Assembly: GCF_003429105.1 (NCBI RefSeq)
Contig: NZ_QVTD01000005.1
Location: 248,001 to 312,000 of the forward strand
DNA from: Peribacillus glennii
Lineage (GTDB): Bacteria; Bacillota; Bacilli; Bacillales; DSM-1321
Reading direction: 5' to 3'
Length of the DNA: 64,000 bases
Shown here one piece after another: positions 26,477-36,162 of this stretch. Each line of letters opens with the position of its first letter. The stretch's first letter is position 1. A program made the position numbers and the translations under genes. The notes under the pieces are model-generated. The model saw nothing but the letters and a program-made list of their open reading frames with translations. It had not been told where the DNA came from and ran no database searches.

Positions 26477-27784
26477 TTAATAAGAGACGTAGTCCAATGG
26501 ATTTACAGCATTTGTTTTTGATACATTCCAAGGTCCCTTGTGAATCTCGAAATGCAAGTGCTGTCCGAATGAACGGCCTGTGTTCCCCATGATGCCGATT
26601 TGCTGGCCTTTTGATACAGTCTGGCCCTGGCTCACATTCTTGGAACGTAAATGTGCGTAAACCGTTGTATACAGCTGGCCATTGATAGAATGGCTGATCA
26701 TTACGCAATTTCCGTATGTGCTGGATGTGTAAGAACGCATAACTACACCACCGGCTGCTGCCACTACAGGAACTGTTCCGCCCTGGGCAATATCAATACC
26801 TGCATGCATCTTGTTCCAGCGAGCTCCCATCTTCGATGTTACCCTGCCTGCTGATGGCCTTGTAAAGCTGCCGGATGAAACGGCCGGCGCTTTGCTGACA
26901 TTGCTGGAATTTCCACCGCCGGAGTTGGTTGTGTTGTTTGTTGTGTTATGGGTTGTGTTGTTTGTTGTATTGTTTGTTCTAGGTTGGGCAGCGGCACGCT
27001 TTCTTTCAGCTTCCTGCCTTTTTTGTTCCAGCTGAATCGCTTTTTCGACCGCCGCTTCCTGGGCTTCAAGTGTATCCACTTCTTCTTCGAACGACATTTT
27101 CATATTATGAGTGTGCTCTTCTTTGTCTTCAAGCCGATGCATCAATTTATCCTGTTGCTTTTTTTGCTTTGTAAGCTTAGCCTTCATTTCTACCATCTCG
27201 GCAAGCATGTTCTTTAATTCGGACAGTTTCTTTTCAATGGATGCCTGCTTTTCTTCCAGCTCTTTTTTGTCCAGTTCATGCTGCTTCAATAATTCCTGGT
27301 CTGCCTCCACAATGGTCGACACCGCGCTCATGCGTCCGACAAAATCGCTGAAGCTGCTCGAACCAAGCAAAACTTCCAGATAGCTTACATCTCCACCGCT
27401 TTCCTGGAAAGAGACAGCACGTTCCTTTAAAAGCGCGTTTCTCTTTTTGATTCTCTCTTTTAATATAGCAATCTCTTTTTCTAATTCTTTAATCGCTTCT
27501 TGTGTTTCTTTGATTTCTTTTTTCTTTGCAACAATTTTTTCGGCTGAATCGTTAATGGCATTAGCAATGCTGGAGATCTTCGCCTCCAAGCTTTCCTGTT
27601 TGTTCTGTAATCTTTTTAGTTTCTGTTCTGCCTTATGTATTCCGGCTTCAGCATCGGCTTTCTTCTCCTGGATCGCCTGCTTCTTCTCCAGGTTGGTTTG
27701 GGCATTTACACCCGGAATGGCAAACACACTGCTTAGGCCAAGCACTAACGTTGTATTAATAACCAACAGCTTTTTCTTTAACAT
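26477..27784 (-). CDS. EnvC/PcsB-like M23 peptidoglycan hydrolase next to FtsEX
   Basis: This 435-aa secreted protein has a signal peptide (about 1-28), a long coiled coil (about 30-255) of the EnvC/CwlO N-terminal type, an Asn/Thr linker (repeated NTTNNTT) and a C-terminal LytM/M23 domain. Zinc residues are visible in HAGIDIAQGG and HLHFEIH. FtsEX uses ATP hydrolysis to open such coiled coils and activate the hydrolase. In B. subtilis the known FtsEX partner is CwlO, an NlpC/P60 enzyme coded elsewhere; here an M23 enzyme follows ftsX directly. All M23 metal ligands seem present, so it may be an active endopeptidase rather than a pure activator. The start follows AAAGGGG. Confidence 0.88.
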   Translation of the reverse strand: MLKKKLLVINTTLVLGLSSVFAIPGVNAQTNLEKKQAIQEKKADAEAGIHKAEQKLKRLQNKQESLEAKISSIANAINDSAEKIVAKKKEIKETQEAIKELEKEIAILKERIKKRNALLKERAVSFQESGGDVSYLEVLLGSSSFSDFVGRMSAVSTIVEADQELLKQHELDKKELEEKQASIEKKLSELKNMLAEMVEMKAKLTKQKKQQDKLMHRLEDKEEHTHNMKMSFEEEVDTLEAQEAAVEKAIQLEQKRQEAERKRAAAQPRTNNTTNNTTHNTTNNTTNSGGGNSSNVSKAPAVSSGSFTRPSAGRVTSKMGARWNKMHAGIDIAQGGTVPVVAAAGGVVMRSYTSSTYGNCVMISHSINGQLYTTVYAHLRSKNVSQGQTVSKGQQIGIMGNTGRSFGQHLHFEIHKGPWNVSKTNAVNPLDYVSY

Positions 27785-27880
27785 TCATTTTCCCCTTTCT
27801 TTCTCTTCCCGCCAGATTTCGACAAACATGGTATATGGTACATAAAAAGAGAAGGTGAAAGCCGGTTTCCCGGCCCTGCC

Positions 27881-28774
27881 TTATATTTTCAAAAACTTCC
27901 GGACTGACATCATGCTCCCCCAAATGCCGATTAAAGCGCCTAACAGCACAAGGATGGCAGCGATTTGGTAGATAAATGGGTTTACCTGCAGCAATTCCAC
28001 AAACTTTATATCTATTCTTGGACTGATTGTTTCATATAAATAGTAATAACCGGTACCGATCAGAACCATTGGAAGAATGGCTCCAAGAATCCCAAGCCAT
28101 AAGCCTTCAAGGAAGAACGGCCAGCGGATGAAATTATTTGTTGCCCCTACCAGTCTCATAATCTCAATTTCGTTCCGGCGTGCAAAAATCGTGATCTTGA
28201 TCGTATTCGAAATAAGGAACATCGCAGTGAACAAAAGTCCGAGGATTAACACAATCCCGACATTCCTTGCCACATTTACGACATCAAATAATTTTTCAAC
28301 ATAGCCTTGGCCATATTTGACTCTTTGCACATAATTAATGTCTTCGATTTCCTTGGCAACCTTCACGACATCCTGCGGCGACTTTGTTTTTACGACATAT
28401 ACATCGCGCAGCGGGTTATCCTGCTCGAACAGCTTGAACGCATCCCCATCTTCCCCTAAGTCCTTGATCAGATTGTCCAATTCTTCTTTTTTTGGGGAAA
28501 AAGTAACGGTATCCACTTCAGGCATTTGTTCCAGCTTTTTGCCGATTAACTCCTTATCCTGCCCATTTGCGGCAGAGTCGAGATGGACCCGGATTTCCAC
28601 GTCTTTTTCTACATTGCCGGCAATATGGTTCAAGTTCATCATAATGACAAAGAACACGCCGACCAATAGCAATGTCACAGTTACCGCACTGACAGAAGCG
28701 AAAGTCATCCAGCCATTCCGGCTGAGATTCTTGAAGCTCTCACGGAAATGGCGGCGCAGTGTATTAATATTCAT
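27881..28774 (-). CDS. ftsX: FtsX, membrane subunit of the FtsEX complex
   Basis: This 297-aa protein has four membrane segments: one after NLSRNGWMTFASVSAVTVTLL and three in the C-terminal half. An extracellular domain (about 60-165) lies between TM1 and TM2 and should contact the coiled-coil hydrolase. The start is ATG 28774 (MNINTLRRHFRESFKNLSRNG), which overlaps the end of ftsE by 11 bp and has GGGGTGA upstream. The open frame extends 20 codons further inside ftsE and is not used. FtsEX acts in cell elongation and sporulation onset in B. subtilis. Confidence 0.93.
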   Translation of the reverse strand: MNINTLRRHFRESFKNLSRNGWMTFASVSAVTVTLLLVGVFFVIMMNLNHIAGNVEKDVEIRVHLDSAANGQDKELIGKKLEQMPEVDTVTFSPKKEELDNLIKDLGEDGDAFKLFEQDNPLRDVYVVKTKSPQDVVKVAKEIEDINYVQRVKYGQGYVEKLFDVVNVARNVGIVLILGLLFTAMFLISNTIKITIFARRNEIEIMRLVGATNNFIRWPFFLEGLWLGILGAILPMVLIGTGYYYLYETISPRIDIKFVELLQVNPFIYQIAAILVLLGALIGIWGSMMSVRKFLKI

Positions 28775-29450
28775 ATCCGTATTCACCCCGCTGCTCATCC
28801 CGGACAATCTTTCCATTCTCAATGGCAATAACACGATGCTTCATGTTGTTTACAATGTCCTTATTATGTGTCGCCATAATCACCGTAGTTCCCCGCTTGT
28901 TAATTTCCTCTAATGTGTTCATGATTTCCCAAGATGTTTCGGGATCAAGATTACCGGTAGGCTCGTCTGCAATCACCACTTTTGGGGAATTCACGATCGA
29001 ACGGGCAATCGATACCCGCTGTTGTTCCCCCCCTGAAAGCTCATCAGGAAGCATGCGGATCTTATGCTTGAGTCCTACTAAATCAAGAACCTGCATGACA
29101 CGCTTCTTAATCTCGGCCGGATGTTTTTCAATGACCTCCATCGCAAACGCCACATTTTCAAAAACGGTCAGCGTTGGAAGCAATTTAAAGTCCTGGAACA
29201 CGACACCGAGGTTTCTGCGGAATAAAGGCACCCTTGAGTTCCGCAGTTTCGAAAGGTTTACTCCATGTACCGTAATGCTCCCCTTCGAAGGCTTTTCTTC
29301 ACGGTACATCATTTTGATAAAGGTAGATTTCCCGGCACCGCTGGGACCTACCACATAAACAAATTCACCTTGCTTGATCTTGGTCGTAATGCCGTTGAGG
29401 GCAACTACGCCATTTGGGTACGTTTTATAAACGTCAGCCATTTCTATCAA
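28764..29450 (-). CDS. ftsE: FtsE, ATPase subunit of the FtsEX complex
   Basis: This 228-aa ABC ATPase has Walker A GPSGAGKST (near 34-42), signature LSGGEQQR and Walker B VVIADEPTGNLD, with the H-loop His in MATHNKD. The N-terminus MIEMADVYKTYPNGVVALNG aligns with B. subtilis FtsE, which supports the TTG start at 29450 despite a weak ribosome site; ATG 29441 is the alternative. It is translationally coupled to ftsX. Together they form an ABC complex that signals rather than transports. Confidence 0.95.
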   Translation of the reverse strand: MIEMADVYKTYPNGVVALNGITTKIKQGEFVYVVGPSGAGKSTFIKMMYREEKPSKGSITVHGVNLSKLRNSRVPLFRRNLGVVFQDFKLLPTLTVFENVAFAMEVIEKHPAEIKKRVMQVLDLVGLKHKIRMLPDELSGGEQQRVSIARSIVNSPKVVIADEPTGNLDPETSWEIMNTLEEINKRGTTVIMATHNKDIVNNMKHRVIAIENGKIVRDEQRGEYGYEY

Positions 29451-29927
29451 TTAAAAAACCACCTAATAAACGTTTTAATATATAAGTTGAACGTAAGAAT
29501 GTTGATTTTGATTCATGTAAGCTCCATTTGAAGAGGCCGGGGGAAAGGCGGGCTTTTACTGGACTATGAAGCTGGATCACACTTTCTGCTTATGCTTCAA
29601 GGGATGGAAACCCTGATTTCCCAAACCGAGCGTTAACTTCTATAACTCAACTTATTTAGTATGCTACAATTCTAGATTCTGTTTTAAATTTCGACTCCGC
29701 TAGCCAAAAAGGCCGAAAAAATAACAGGTTTCTATCCTGTTTTCCAGTACAGAACCAATTATAACATCTATTTTTTTCAAAAGAAGGCGAAATTTATTAC
29801 ATTTACATTTCAAATCGTTAGAAAGCGTTTAAAATTTCATGAGGAAAAAGTCGTATTTTTTGGTGGGAAATAGAAGTATTCTGAAAATTATTGAGGTATA
29901 TGTTAAAATAAGGAAAAAAGGTAACAA
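29451..29927. other. Intergenic region upstream of ftsE
   Basis: This 477-bp region has no supported gene. On the minus strand AACAGG/CCTGTT (29723-29741) followed by ATTTTTT looks like a small terminator. GGGATGG...CCC and other short stems were judged not significant. It must carry promoters for ftsE (minus) and for the small membrane gene at 29928 (plus). Confidence 0.35.
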
Positions 29928-30161
29928 ATGAAAATTAATGTTTTTCTTAACAATCTTGCTTGCATGATGATTTTAATATTTGGAGGCACTTTACTTTTAA
30001 GGTACTTCAGAACAGGAGAACTACTAGTAGACCAGGTGATCGGGATTTTGATTGGAGTTATCCTTCTGATGGCGTCATTTATATGGAGAAAAAAACTAAG
30101 GAGGGAGAAAGATGGAACGGCAAAACCGGCCCATTTTGAAAATCGAAAAAACCCGGCTTGA
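29928..30161 (+). CDS. Small two-helix membrane protein
   Basis: This 77-aa protein has two hydrophobic segments, at about residues 8-24 and 34-52, and a charged C-terminus. The ribosome site AAAAAAGG is modest. Its last 50 bases overlap the next gene, whose ribosome site (AAGGAGGGAG) lies inside this frame, so the two look coupled. No family is recognised. It may be a partner of the DUF1648 protein. Confidence 0.6.
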   Translation: MKINVFLNNLACMMILIFGGTLLLRYFRTGELLVDQVIGILIGVILLMASFIWRKKLRREKDGTAKPAHFENRKNPA

Positions 30162-30612
30162 ATCTGTTCTTAATATGGTTTCATTGCTGGTTTTCTGTGG
30201 GATGCTTATGTATTTGTTCCTTAAATGGGCTTCGCTTCCGAACCTTATACCGATTCATTTTGACTCAGCCGGCAACCCGGATGGATGGGGAAACAAAGGG
30301 GTAATATGGCTCCTCCCGCTTTTAGGGGCCGTTTTATGGATTTCCTTGACGATTCTCGAAACGTTTCCTCATTTATATAATTACATGCGTTTAACGAAAG
30401 AAAATGTAAAGGTCCAATATAAGAACAGTAGATTGTTGGTAAATGTGTTGAAAAATGAAATCCTGCTTATTGTTGCTTATTTGATTTGGGACAGCGTACA
30501 ACTTGCAAGCGGGAATGAAGCAGGATTGGGTGTTTGGGATGTGACTGTCTTTAGTATCATTGTTTTTGGGTCAATAGGATTCTTTTTGATAAGGTCTTAT
30601 CGTTTATCGTAA
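30112..30612 (+). CDS. DUF1648 domain membrane protein
   Basis: This 166-aa protein has four hydrophobic segments. The DUF1648 signature LPNLIPIHFDSAGNPDGWGNK lies in the first loop; this motif is shared with SdpI-like immunity proteins and other small membrane proteins. It lacks the second half of SdpI. It overlaps the preceding small membrane gene by 50 bp and is followed by a strong bidirectional terminator. Its function is unknown. Confidence 0.8.
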   Translation: MERQNRPILKIEKTRLESVLNMVSLLVFCGMLMYLFLKWASLPNLIPIHFDSAGNPDGWGNKGVIWLLPLLGAVLWISLTILETFPHLYNYMRLTKENVKVQYKNSRLLVNVLKNEILLIVAYLIWDSVQLASGNEAGLGVWDVTVFSIIVFGSIGFFLIRSYRLS

Positions 30613-30647
30613 AAACAGTACGAATGAGTTATGATTCGTACTGTTTT
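30612..30647. terminator. Bidirectional terminator between convergent genes
   Basis: AAAACAGTACGAAT and ATTCGTACTGTTTT form a 14-bp perfect stem with A and T runs on the two sides. It serves the DUF1648 gene and cccB. Confidence 0.9.
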
Positions 30648-30663
30648 CCACATTTTTTGGAAG

Positions 30664-31002
30664 TTATTTTTTCTCAGCCAGCCAGGCTGCCACCTGTGAT
30701 GCTTCTTCACCTTGCAGCAATCCGGCAGGCATTTGGCCTTGACCGTTTGCAATGATTTTCTCAATATCTTCTTTAGAATGTTTTGAACCTACCTTGGTCA
30801 AGTCAGGGCCGACACCGCCTTCAAGGTTTTGACCGTGGCAGCTTGAACATTTATTTTCATAAGTCTTTGCCTCATCCCCGGCATCTGCTGTCGTTGTTTC
30901 ATTGTTTGCAGAATCATTATCTGCATTTTCTTCTTCCCCGCCACCACAAGCAGCCAGTAGAAGCGATGTTCCCATCAATAAAGCCAGCAGCTTCTTTTTC
31001 AC
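30664..31002 (-). CDS. cccB: Cytochrome c-551, membrane-anchored lipoprotein
   Basis: This 112-aa small c-type cytochrome carries electrons on the outer face of the membrane, probably to cytochrome caa3. A lipoprotein signal ends in LLLAACGGG, so Cys19 would be lipidated. An acidic linker ([22 protein letters not shown]) follows. The haem site is CSSCH at about 52-56 and the distal Met lies in GQMPAGL. The start is GTG 31002 after GGGGAGG. In B. subtilis cccB sits between ftsE and yvjA; here two membrane-protein genes are inserted between it and ftsE on the other strand. Confidence 0.93.
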   Translation of the reverse strand: MKKKLLALLMGTSLLLAACGGGEEENADNDSANNETTTADAGDEAKTYENKCSSCHGQNLEGGVGPDLTKVGSKHSKEDIEKIIANGQGQMPAGLLQGEEASQVAAWLAEKK

Positions 31003-31054
31003 ACAAAAACCTCCCCAAAACCATGATTATGAACACAAGAATATTATACCAGTC

Positions 31055-31918
31055 TCAGACGTTTTTAAAACCTTCCCCCAAAACCTCCGACGCATCCATA
31101 ACGATGACAAATGCCCTTGGATCAACGGTTTTTACCAATTGTTTCAATTTGGTGAATTCCGTTTGGTCAATGACGCACATCAGGATCGGCCGGGTATCAT
31201 CCGTGTAACCACCCTGCCCTGACAGCCTTGTTACTCCACGGTCAATTTCATGGAGAATGGCATGCCTGACTTCCTCCTCATTGTTCGTAATGATCATCGC
31301 CATTTTCGAGCGCCCAAGTCCGATTTGCACCAGGTCAATTGTTTTGCTGGTAACATATAAGGCAATCAGCGCATACAAACCTCTTTCGATATCAAAAATC
31401 AACGCCGCACTTAACACAATTAAGCCATCGATGATTGCCACGCATGTCCCGAGCGACAGGTTTGTATACTTATGGATAATTTGGGCCGCTAGATCTGTGC
31501 CGCCCGTCGACGCTTTTCCCCTGAATACAATGCCAAGCCCAAGACCAACGCCAATCCCGCCGCAAATCGCGCCAAGCAGCGGGTCGCTGGTCCAAGGCTC
31601 CCAGTCATTTGTCATAAAAACGATAAACGGGAGGAACACAGTGCCTATAAGCGTTTTAGCCCCGAACTGCATACCAAGATAAATCAGACCTGCAATAAAT
31701 AAAGGAATATTGAATGCCCATTGCACATAAGCAGGTTCAAACCCGGCAACAGCCTGAAGAATCGTACTGATCCCGCTCACTCCGCCCGAGGCAATCCTAT
31801 TAGGCAGCAAAAACACATTAAACGCAATGGCAATAATCGCCGAGCCAGCCAAAACCAACCCATACTCACTCATTCGTGTGAACACTGGATGCTTTGGCTC
31901 CCTATATCTTCGTTTCAT
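31055..31918 (-). CDS. yvjA: YitT-family membrane protein (DUF161/DUF2179), YvjA
   Basis: This 287-aa protein has five or six membrane segments in the first 200 residues (GSAIIAIAFNVFLLPNRIASGGVSGIS is the DUF161 start) and a soluble DUF2179 domain at the C-terminus (GRSKMAMIITNNEEEVRHAI to DPRAFVIVMD). The position between cccB and prfB matches yvjA of B. subtilis. The transport role, if any, is unknown. The start has AGAGGGGG upstream. Confidence 0.9.
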   Translation of the reverse strand: MKRRYREPKHPVFTRMSEYGLVLAGSAIIAIAFNVFLLPNRIASGGVSGISTILQAVAGFEPAYVQWAFNIPLFIAGLIYLGMQFGAKTLIGTVFLPFIVFMTNDWEPWTSDPLLGAICGGIGVGLGLGIVFRGKASTGGTDLAAQIIHKYTNLSLGTCVAIIDGLIVLSAALIFDIERGLYALIALYVTSKTIDLVQIGLGRSKMAMIITNNEEEVRHAILHEIDRGVTRLSGQGGYTDDTRPILMCVIDQTEFTKLKQLVKTVDPRAFVIVMDASEVLGEGFKNV

Positions 31919-31986
31919 AAAAAGCCCCCTCTGAGTGTGAAGTATATGTCTATGAAAACAGGTTTTAATTGCGAAATCTTTTGATA

Positions 31987-32090
31987 AATTAAGAAAACAG
32001 TATTGAATTCAGCGAAAAGCATGCTGAATTAAGCGGAATTACAACTAATCAAGCGAATACAATCGTCAATTAAGTGAAACACCGAAAGTA
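31987..32090. repeat. Degenerate tandem repeat with AATTAAGCGAA core, period 19-21 bp
   Basis: Units begin at 31987, 32006, 32027, 32047 and 32068: AATTAAGAAAAC, AATTCAGCGAAAAG, AATTAAGCGGAATT, AATCAAGCGAATAC and AATTAAGTGAAAC. This is the same core family as at 8803 and 24416. Confidence 0.65.
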
Positions 32091-32128
32091 GTATAGCACC
32101 GTAAATTATGTAATGTAAATGGCATCGT

Positions 32129-32181
32129 GGTAATGCGTTAAAGCAGCGGGGGTCTGACCCCAGGAACAGTAACGCGTTAAA
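32129..32181. repeat. Dispersed GGGGGTCTGACCCC repeat
   Basis: GGTAATGCGTTAAAGCAG, then GGGGGTCTGACCCC, then AGTAACGCGTTAA. This single copy lies between prfB and yvjA. Confidence 0.8.
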
Positions 32182-32240
32182 GAATACCAGTACTTCACCT
32201 TATTACTCATCGTTTATCAATAACAACCGAAAACCGCAAA

Positions 32241-32283
32241 AAAGGAGCCCAGTCCCCCGATTCAGAGAGAGCCGAACTCCTTA
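32241..32283 (-). terminator. Terminator of prfB
   Basis: On the minus strand AAGGAGTTCGG can pair with CTGGGCTCCTT using three G-U pairs, followed by six T. The loop includes GGGGGACTG, reminiscent of the dispersed repeat. Confidence 0.65.
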
Positions 32284-32296
32284 TTAGATAAACTAT

Positions 32297-33398
32297 TTAG
32301 TTCAAGCGTGAACGCAAGTAAGAATCAATGAACTGGTCGATATCCCCGTCCATAACAGCCTGTACATTCCCGGTTTCTGTAGATGTACGATGGTCCTTAA
32401 CCATTGAATAAGGATGGAACACGTATGAACGGATTTGGCTTCCCCAGCCGATTTCCTTCTGCTCGCCGCGGATTTCATCCAATTCTGCCTGCTGCTGTTC
32501 AATCTCTCGTTGATACAGCTTCGCCTTCAGCATGTTCATCGCCTGGGCGCGGTTTTTAATCTGTGACCGTTCAGATTGGCAAGTTACCACCACGTTTGTC
32601 GGAATATGGGTAATCCGTACGGCGGAGTCAGTTGTGTTAATATGCTGGCCGCCGGCACCGCTCGCACGGTAGGTATCAATTTTGAGGTCTTCCGTACGGA
32701 TGTCGATTTCGATATCGTCGTTAAATTCCGGCATAACTTCACAGGAAACGAACGAGGTATGGCGTCGGCCCGAAGAATCAAACGGAGAAATACGCACCAA
32801 ACGGTGTACGCCTTTTTCCGCTTTTAAATATCCGTAAGCATTGTGTCCCTTGAATAAAAGAGTAACGCTCTTGATTCCAGCTTCATCACCAGGAAGGTAA
32901 TCCAGTGTCTCCACTTTAAACCCTTTCTTCTCGCCCCAGCGGGTATACATACGGAGAAGCATGGAACCCCAGTCCTGGGACTCGGTACCGCCAGCACCCG
33001 GATGCAATTCAAGGATTGCATTGTTTTTATCGTACTCTTCGCTCAATAGCAGCTGAAGTTCGAAGTCATTCATTTTTTGCGAAAGCTGGGTGATTTCTTC
33101 TTCCAGCTCAGCCTGCAGCTCTGCATCGCTTTCTTCTTTCACAAGTTCATATGTCAAATCAAGGTTTTCAAAGGTTTCATTCAGCTCGTTTAACTGATTC
33201 ACCTGATCCTTTAACGCATTGGCCTCATTAATGACCGTCTGGGCCTTTTGCTGGTCATTCCAAAAATCCGGATCGGTCATGATGTTCTCAAGTTCTGCAA
33301 TACGGGCTTCCTTCTCTTCTAAGTCAAAGAGACCCCCTAAAGTCCGCTAAACGTTTAGCTGTTTTTTCAAGCTCATTCCTGATATCTGCCAATTCCAT
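32297..33398 (-). CDS. prfB: Peptide chain release factor 2 with programmed +1 frameshift
   Basis: RF2 ends translation at UGA and UAA. The gene is read as 24 codons from ATG 33398 ([20 protein letters not shown] then RGSL), then an in-frame UGA, then a +1 shift into the main frame ([12 protein letters not shown]...), giving 366 aa, the usual size. The UGA specificity motif SPF is in [10 protein letters not shown] and the peptidyl-hydrolysis motif GGQ is in [13 protein letters not shown]. The shift lets RF2 control its own level: scarce RF2 favours the shift. The gene lies just downstream of secA, as in B. subtilis. Confidence 0.96.
33323..33338 (-). promoter_or_regulatory. Programmed +1 frameshift site of prfB
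   Basis: On the minus strand AGGGGG (33338-33333), TCT, then CTT TGA C. The Shine-Dalgarno-like AGGGGG, the slippery CUU codon and the UGA followed by C are exactly the canonical RF2 signal. Confidence 0.95.
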
Positions 33399-33535
33399 TT
33401 TTCTTCACCTCATAGTAATTAAAAAAATCATTATAGTAGTAAGTTATTTTCCATGTTACAAAAAATGCCTAAATCAAGCCGTATTTGCAACAAAATTCTC
33501 ACAACAAAACCAAACCTTCGAACCTTCGAAACCTT

Positions 33536-33590
33536 CGGGGGTCAGTCCCCCAGTGTATTAACGCTTTACCATGCCCGGGGACTGACCCCC
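33536..33590. repeat. Dispersed palindromic repeat, paired copy
   Basis: GGGGGTCAGTCCCCC, then GTATTAACGCTTTACCATGCC, then CGGGGACTGACCCCC: two inverted halves that can form one long hairpin. It is located between secA and prfB and is preceded by three copies of AACCTTCG. Confidence 0.85.
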
Positions 33591-33598
33591 AAAAGAGG

Positions 33599-33623
33599 AG
33601 GGCAAAACAAGCTGTTTTGCCCT
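33599..33623 (-). terminator. Terminator of secA
   Basis: AGGGCAAAACA and TGTTTTGCCCT form an 11-bp stem with a 3-nt loop. The T run on the minus strand is short and interrupted (CCTCTTTT). Confidence 0.8.
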
Positions 33624-33645
33624 GCGTCTTGGTTCATGGTCTGTA

Positions 33646-36162
33646 TTAGGCTAGCTGGCCATGGCAGTTTTTGTACTTTTTGCCGCTGCCGCATGGGCAA
33701 AGGGCATTGCGGCCGACATCGGCTTTTTTGCGGGCCGGCTTTTTCTTGGCGCTTTCTCCGTCTTCTTTCGGATTCACAGCCTGTCCTTGGGCGACTTCCT
33801 GCCGTTCCAGGTTGTTCTGGATTTCGGCTTTCATGATATACATCGCGACTTCATCTTCAATCGATGCAATCATATTTTCAAACATTGCAAAGCCTTCCTG
33901 CTGGTATTCCTGAAGCGGGTTGATCTGGCCATAGGCGCGGAGATGGATGCCCTGGCGAAGCTGGTCCATCTGGTCGATATGGTCCATCCACTTACTGTCA
34001 ACCGCACGCAAGACGATTACTTTTTCAAACTCGCGCATTTGCTCCTCGGAAAGCTGCTCTTCTTTCTCATCGTACCGCTCTTTCACTTTGGTGAGGATGG
34101 TCTCGGCAATTTCGTCGGAAAATGTCTTATCCTTCAAATCCTCTTCCGTTAGGTCACCTTCAGCTAGAAGATTGCCATTCACGTAGTCGATGAGTCCGTT
34201 CAGGTTCCAGCCCTCTTCCTCGTCATGGCCAGGTGCAAAGGCAAGCACATTGCGGCGGACAGAGGAGTCGATCATTCTTTCTACAATATCGCGGAGGTTT
34301 TCACTGTCCAATACCTCAAAACGCTGTTTGTAGATGATCTCACGCTGTTGGCGTAACACATCATCATATTGGAGCAGCTGTTTACGTGCATCAAAGTTAT
34401 TTCCTTCAACACGTTTTTGCGCTGATTCCACAGCCCTTGTCACCATACGGCTCTGGATTGGCTGAGTGTCATCCATGCCAAGGCGTGTCATCATCGCTTT
34501 CATATTATCTGAACCGAAGCGGCGCATCAGTTCGTCTTCCATCGAAAGATAAAACTGGGTGACACCCGGGTCTCCCTGACGCCCGGAGCGCCCCCGCAGC
34601 TGGTTATCAATACGGCGGCTTTCATGGCGTTCCGTACCGATCACAGCAAGTCCGCCAAGCTCCCTGACGCCTTCGCCGAGCTTGATATCCGTACCGCGTC
34701 CGGCCATGTTCGTCGCGATGGTTACCGAGCCCTGCTCGCCGGCATTCGCGATAATCTCCGCTTCACGCTCATGGTTTTTCGCATTCAATACATCATGGCG
34801 GATGCCTTTTTTCTGCAGGTATCTGGAAATAACTTCTGATGTTTCTATCGCCACTGTACCTACCAGCACAGGCTGTCCGTTTGCGTGGCGTTCGGCGATA
34901 TCCTCGACGACGGCACGGAACTTCCCGTCCATGGAGGCATAGATTAAATCGGCCCGGTCATCACGGACCACATCGCGATTCGTGGGAATGACTATAACGT
35001 TCATATTATAAATGTTGCGGAATTCCTCTTCTTCCGTTTTGGCTGTACCGGTCATGCCGGCAAGCTTTTCATACATACGGAAATAGTTCTGGAACGTGAT
35101 CGTCGCAAGCGTCATGCTTTCATTCTGGATTTCCAGGCCTTCCTTTGCTTCGATTGCCTGGTGCAATCCTTCGCTGTAACGTCGGCCCTTCATCAAACGG
35201 CCGGTGAATTGGTCGACGATGACGATTTCGCCGTCCTGCACAACATAGTCCACATCGTTGGCCATTGTCACATGTGCCTTCAAGGCCTGGTTGATATGAT
35301 GGTTGAGAGCAACATGGCCAATCTCGAATAAGTTATCGATATGGAAGGCCCGCTCCGCTTTATTGATGCCTTCTTCTGTAAGCTGGACGCCTTTCGTTTT
35401 TTCATCATAAGTGAAATCGGTATCCTTTTGCAGTGTCCGGACAAAAGCGTTCGCCTGGAGATATAGCTGCGTCGACTTTTGCGCCGATCCTGAAATGATA
35501 AGCGGTGTACGCGCCTCATCGATCAGGATGGAGTCAACCTCATCAATTACCGCATAATGAAGCGGTCGCTGAACCATTTGCTCCTTATACAGCACCATAT
35601 TGTCACGAAGGTAATCGAAGCCAAGCTCGTTGTTCGTGCCGTACGTGATATCCGCGGCATACGCTTCTTGTTTTTCCTCTTTGGATAAATGATTCAAGTT
35701 AAGGCCAACCGTCAAGCCCAGGAACACATAGAGCTTGCCCATTTCTGTAGCATCACGGGTTGCCAGATATTCATTTACCGTAACAACGTGCACGCCCTTA
35801 CCGGTCAGGGCATTTAAATAAACAGGAAGGGTCGAGGTCAATGTTTTACCTTCCCCTGTTTTCATCTCGGAAATATTGCCGTCATGAAGCGAAATGCCCC
35901 CCATGAGCTGAACATAGAACGGGTACATGCCTAGTACGCGCTTAGCAGCTTCGCGGGCAACAGCAAATGCTTCAACAAGCAAGTCATCAAGACTTTCCCC
36001 ATTCTGGTAACGCTGTTTGAACTCGTCCGTTTTTGCGCGCAACGCTTCATCTGACAATGCTTCCGTCTCGGCAGCAAGCGCCTCGATTTCATCGGCAAGC
36101 TTTTGAAGGCGTTTCAACTCACGCTTATTCGGGTCAAACACCTTATTTAGTATATTAAGCAT
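33646..36162 (-). CDS. secA: Preprotein translocase ATPase SecA
   Basis: SecA drives export of unfolded proteins through SecYEG. At 838 aa it is the normal Bacillus length. The DEAD-like motor has Walker A MKTGEGKT (100-107), Walker [16 protein letters not shown], and the motif [12 protein letters not shown] in the second half. The C-terminal zinc-binding tail [14 protein letters not shown] (about 821-834), which contacts SecB-like partners and lipids, is complete. The start is ATG 36162 after AGGAGCG. It lies just upstream of prfB, separated by a terminator and a repeat. Confidence 0.97.
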   Translation of the reverse strand: MLNILNKVFDPNKRELKRLQKLADEIEALAAETEALSDEALRAKTDEFKQRYQNGESLDDLLVEAFAVAREAAKRVLGMYPFYVQLMGGISLHDGNISEMKTGEGKTLTSTLPVYLNALTGKGVHVVTVNEYLATRDATEMGKLYVFLGLTVGLNLNHLSKEEKQEAYAADITYGTNNELGFDYLRDNMVLYKEQMVQRPLHYAVIDEVDSILIDEARTPLIISGSAQKSTQLYLQANAFVRTLQKDTDFTYDEKTKGVQLTEEGINKAERAFHIDNLFEIGHVALNHHINQALKAHVTMANDVDYVVQDGEIVIVDQFTGRLMKGRRYSEGLHQAIEAKEGLEIQNESMTLATITFQNYFRMYEKLAGMTGTAKTEEEEFRNIYNMNVIVIPTNRDVVRDDRADLIYASMDGKFRAVVEDIAERHANGQPVLVGTVAIETSEVISRYLQKKGIRHDVLNAKNHEREAEIIANAGEQGSVTIATNMAGRGTDIKLGEGVRELGGLAVIGTERHESRRIDNQLRGRSGRQGDPGVTQFYLSMEDELMRRFGSDNMKAMMTRLGMDDTQPIQSRMVTRAVESAQKRVEGNNFDARKQLLQYDDVLRQQREIIYKQRFEVLDSENLRDIVERMIDSSVRRNVLAFAPGHDEEEGWNLNGLIDYVNGNLLAEGDLTEEDLKDKTFSDEIAETILTKVKERYDEKEEQLSEEQMREFEKVIVLRAVDSKWMDHIDQMDQLRQGIHLRAYGQINPLQEYQQEGFAMFENMIASIEDEVAMYIMKAEIQNNLERQEVAQGQAVNPKEDGESAKKKPARKKADVGRNALCPCGSGKKYKNCHGQLA

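Noticed and set aside
29451-29927. tRNA or structured RNA upstream of ftsE
   Set aside because: No cloverleaf or known motif found; only short stems.
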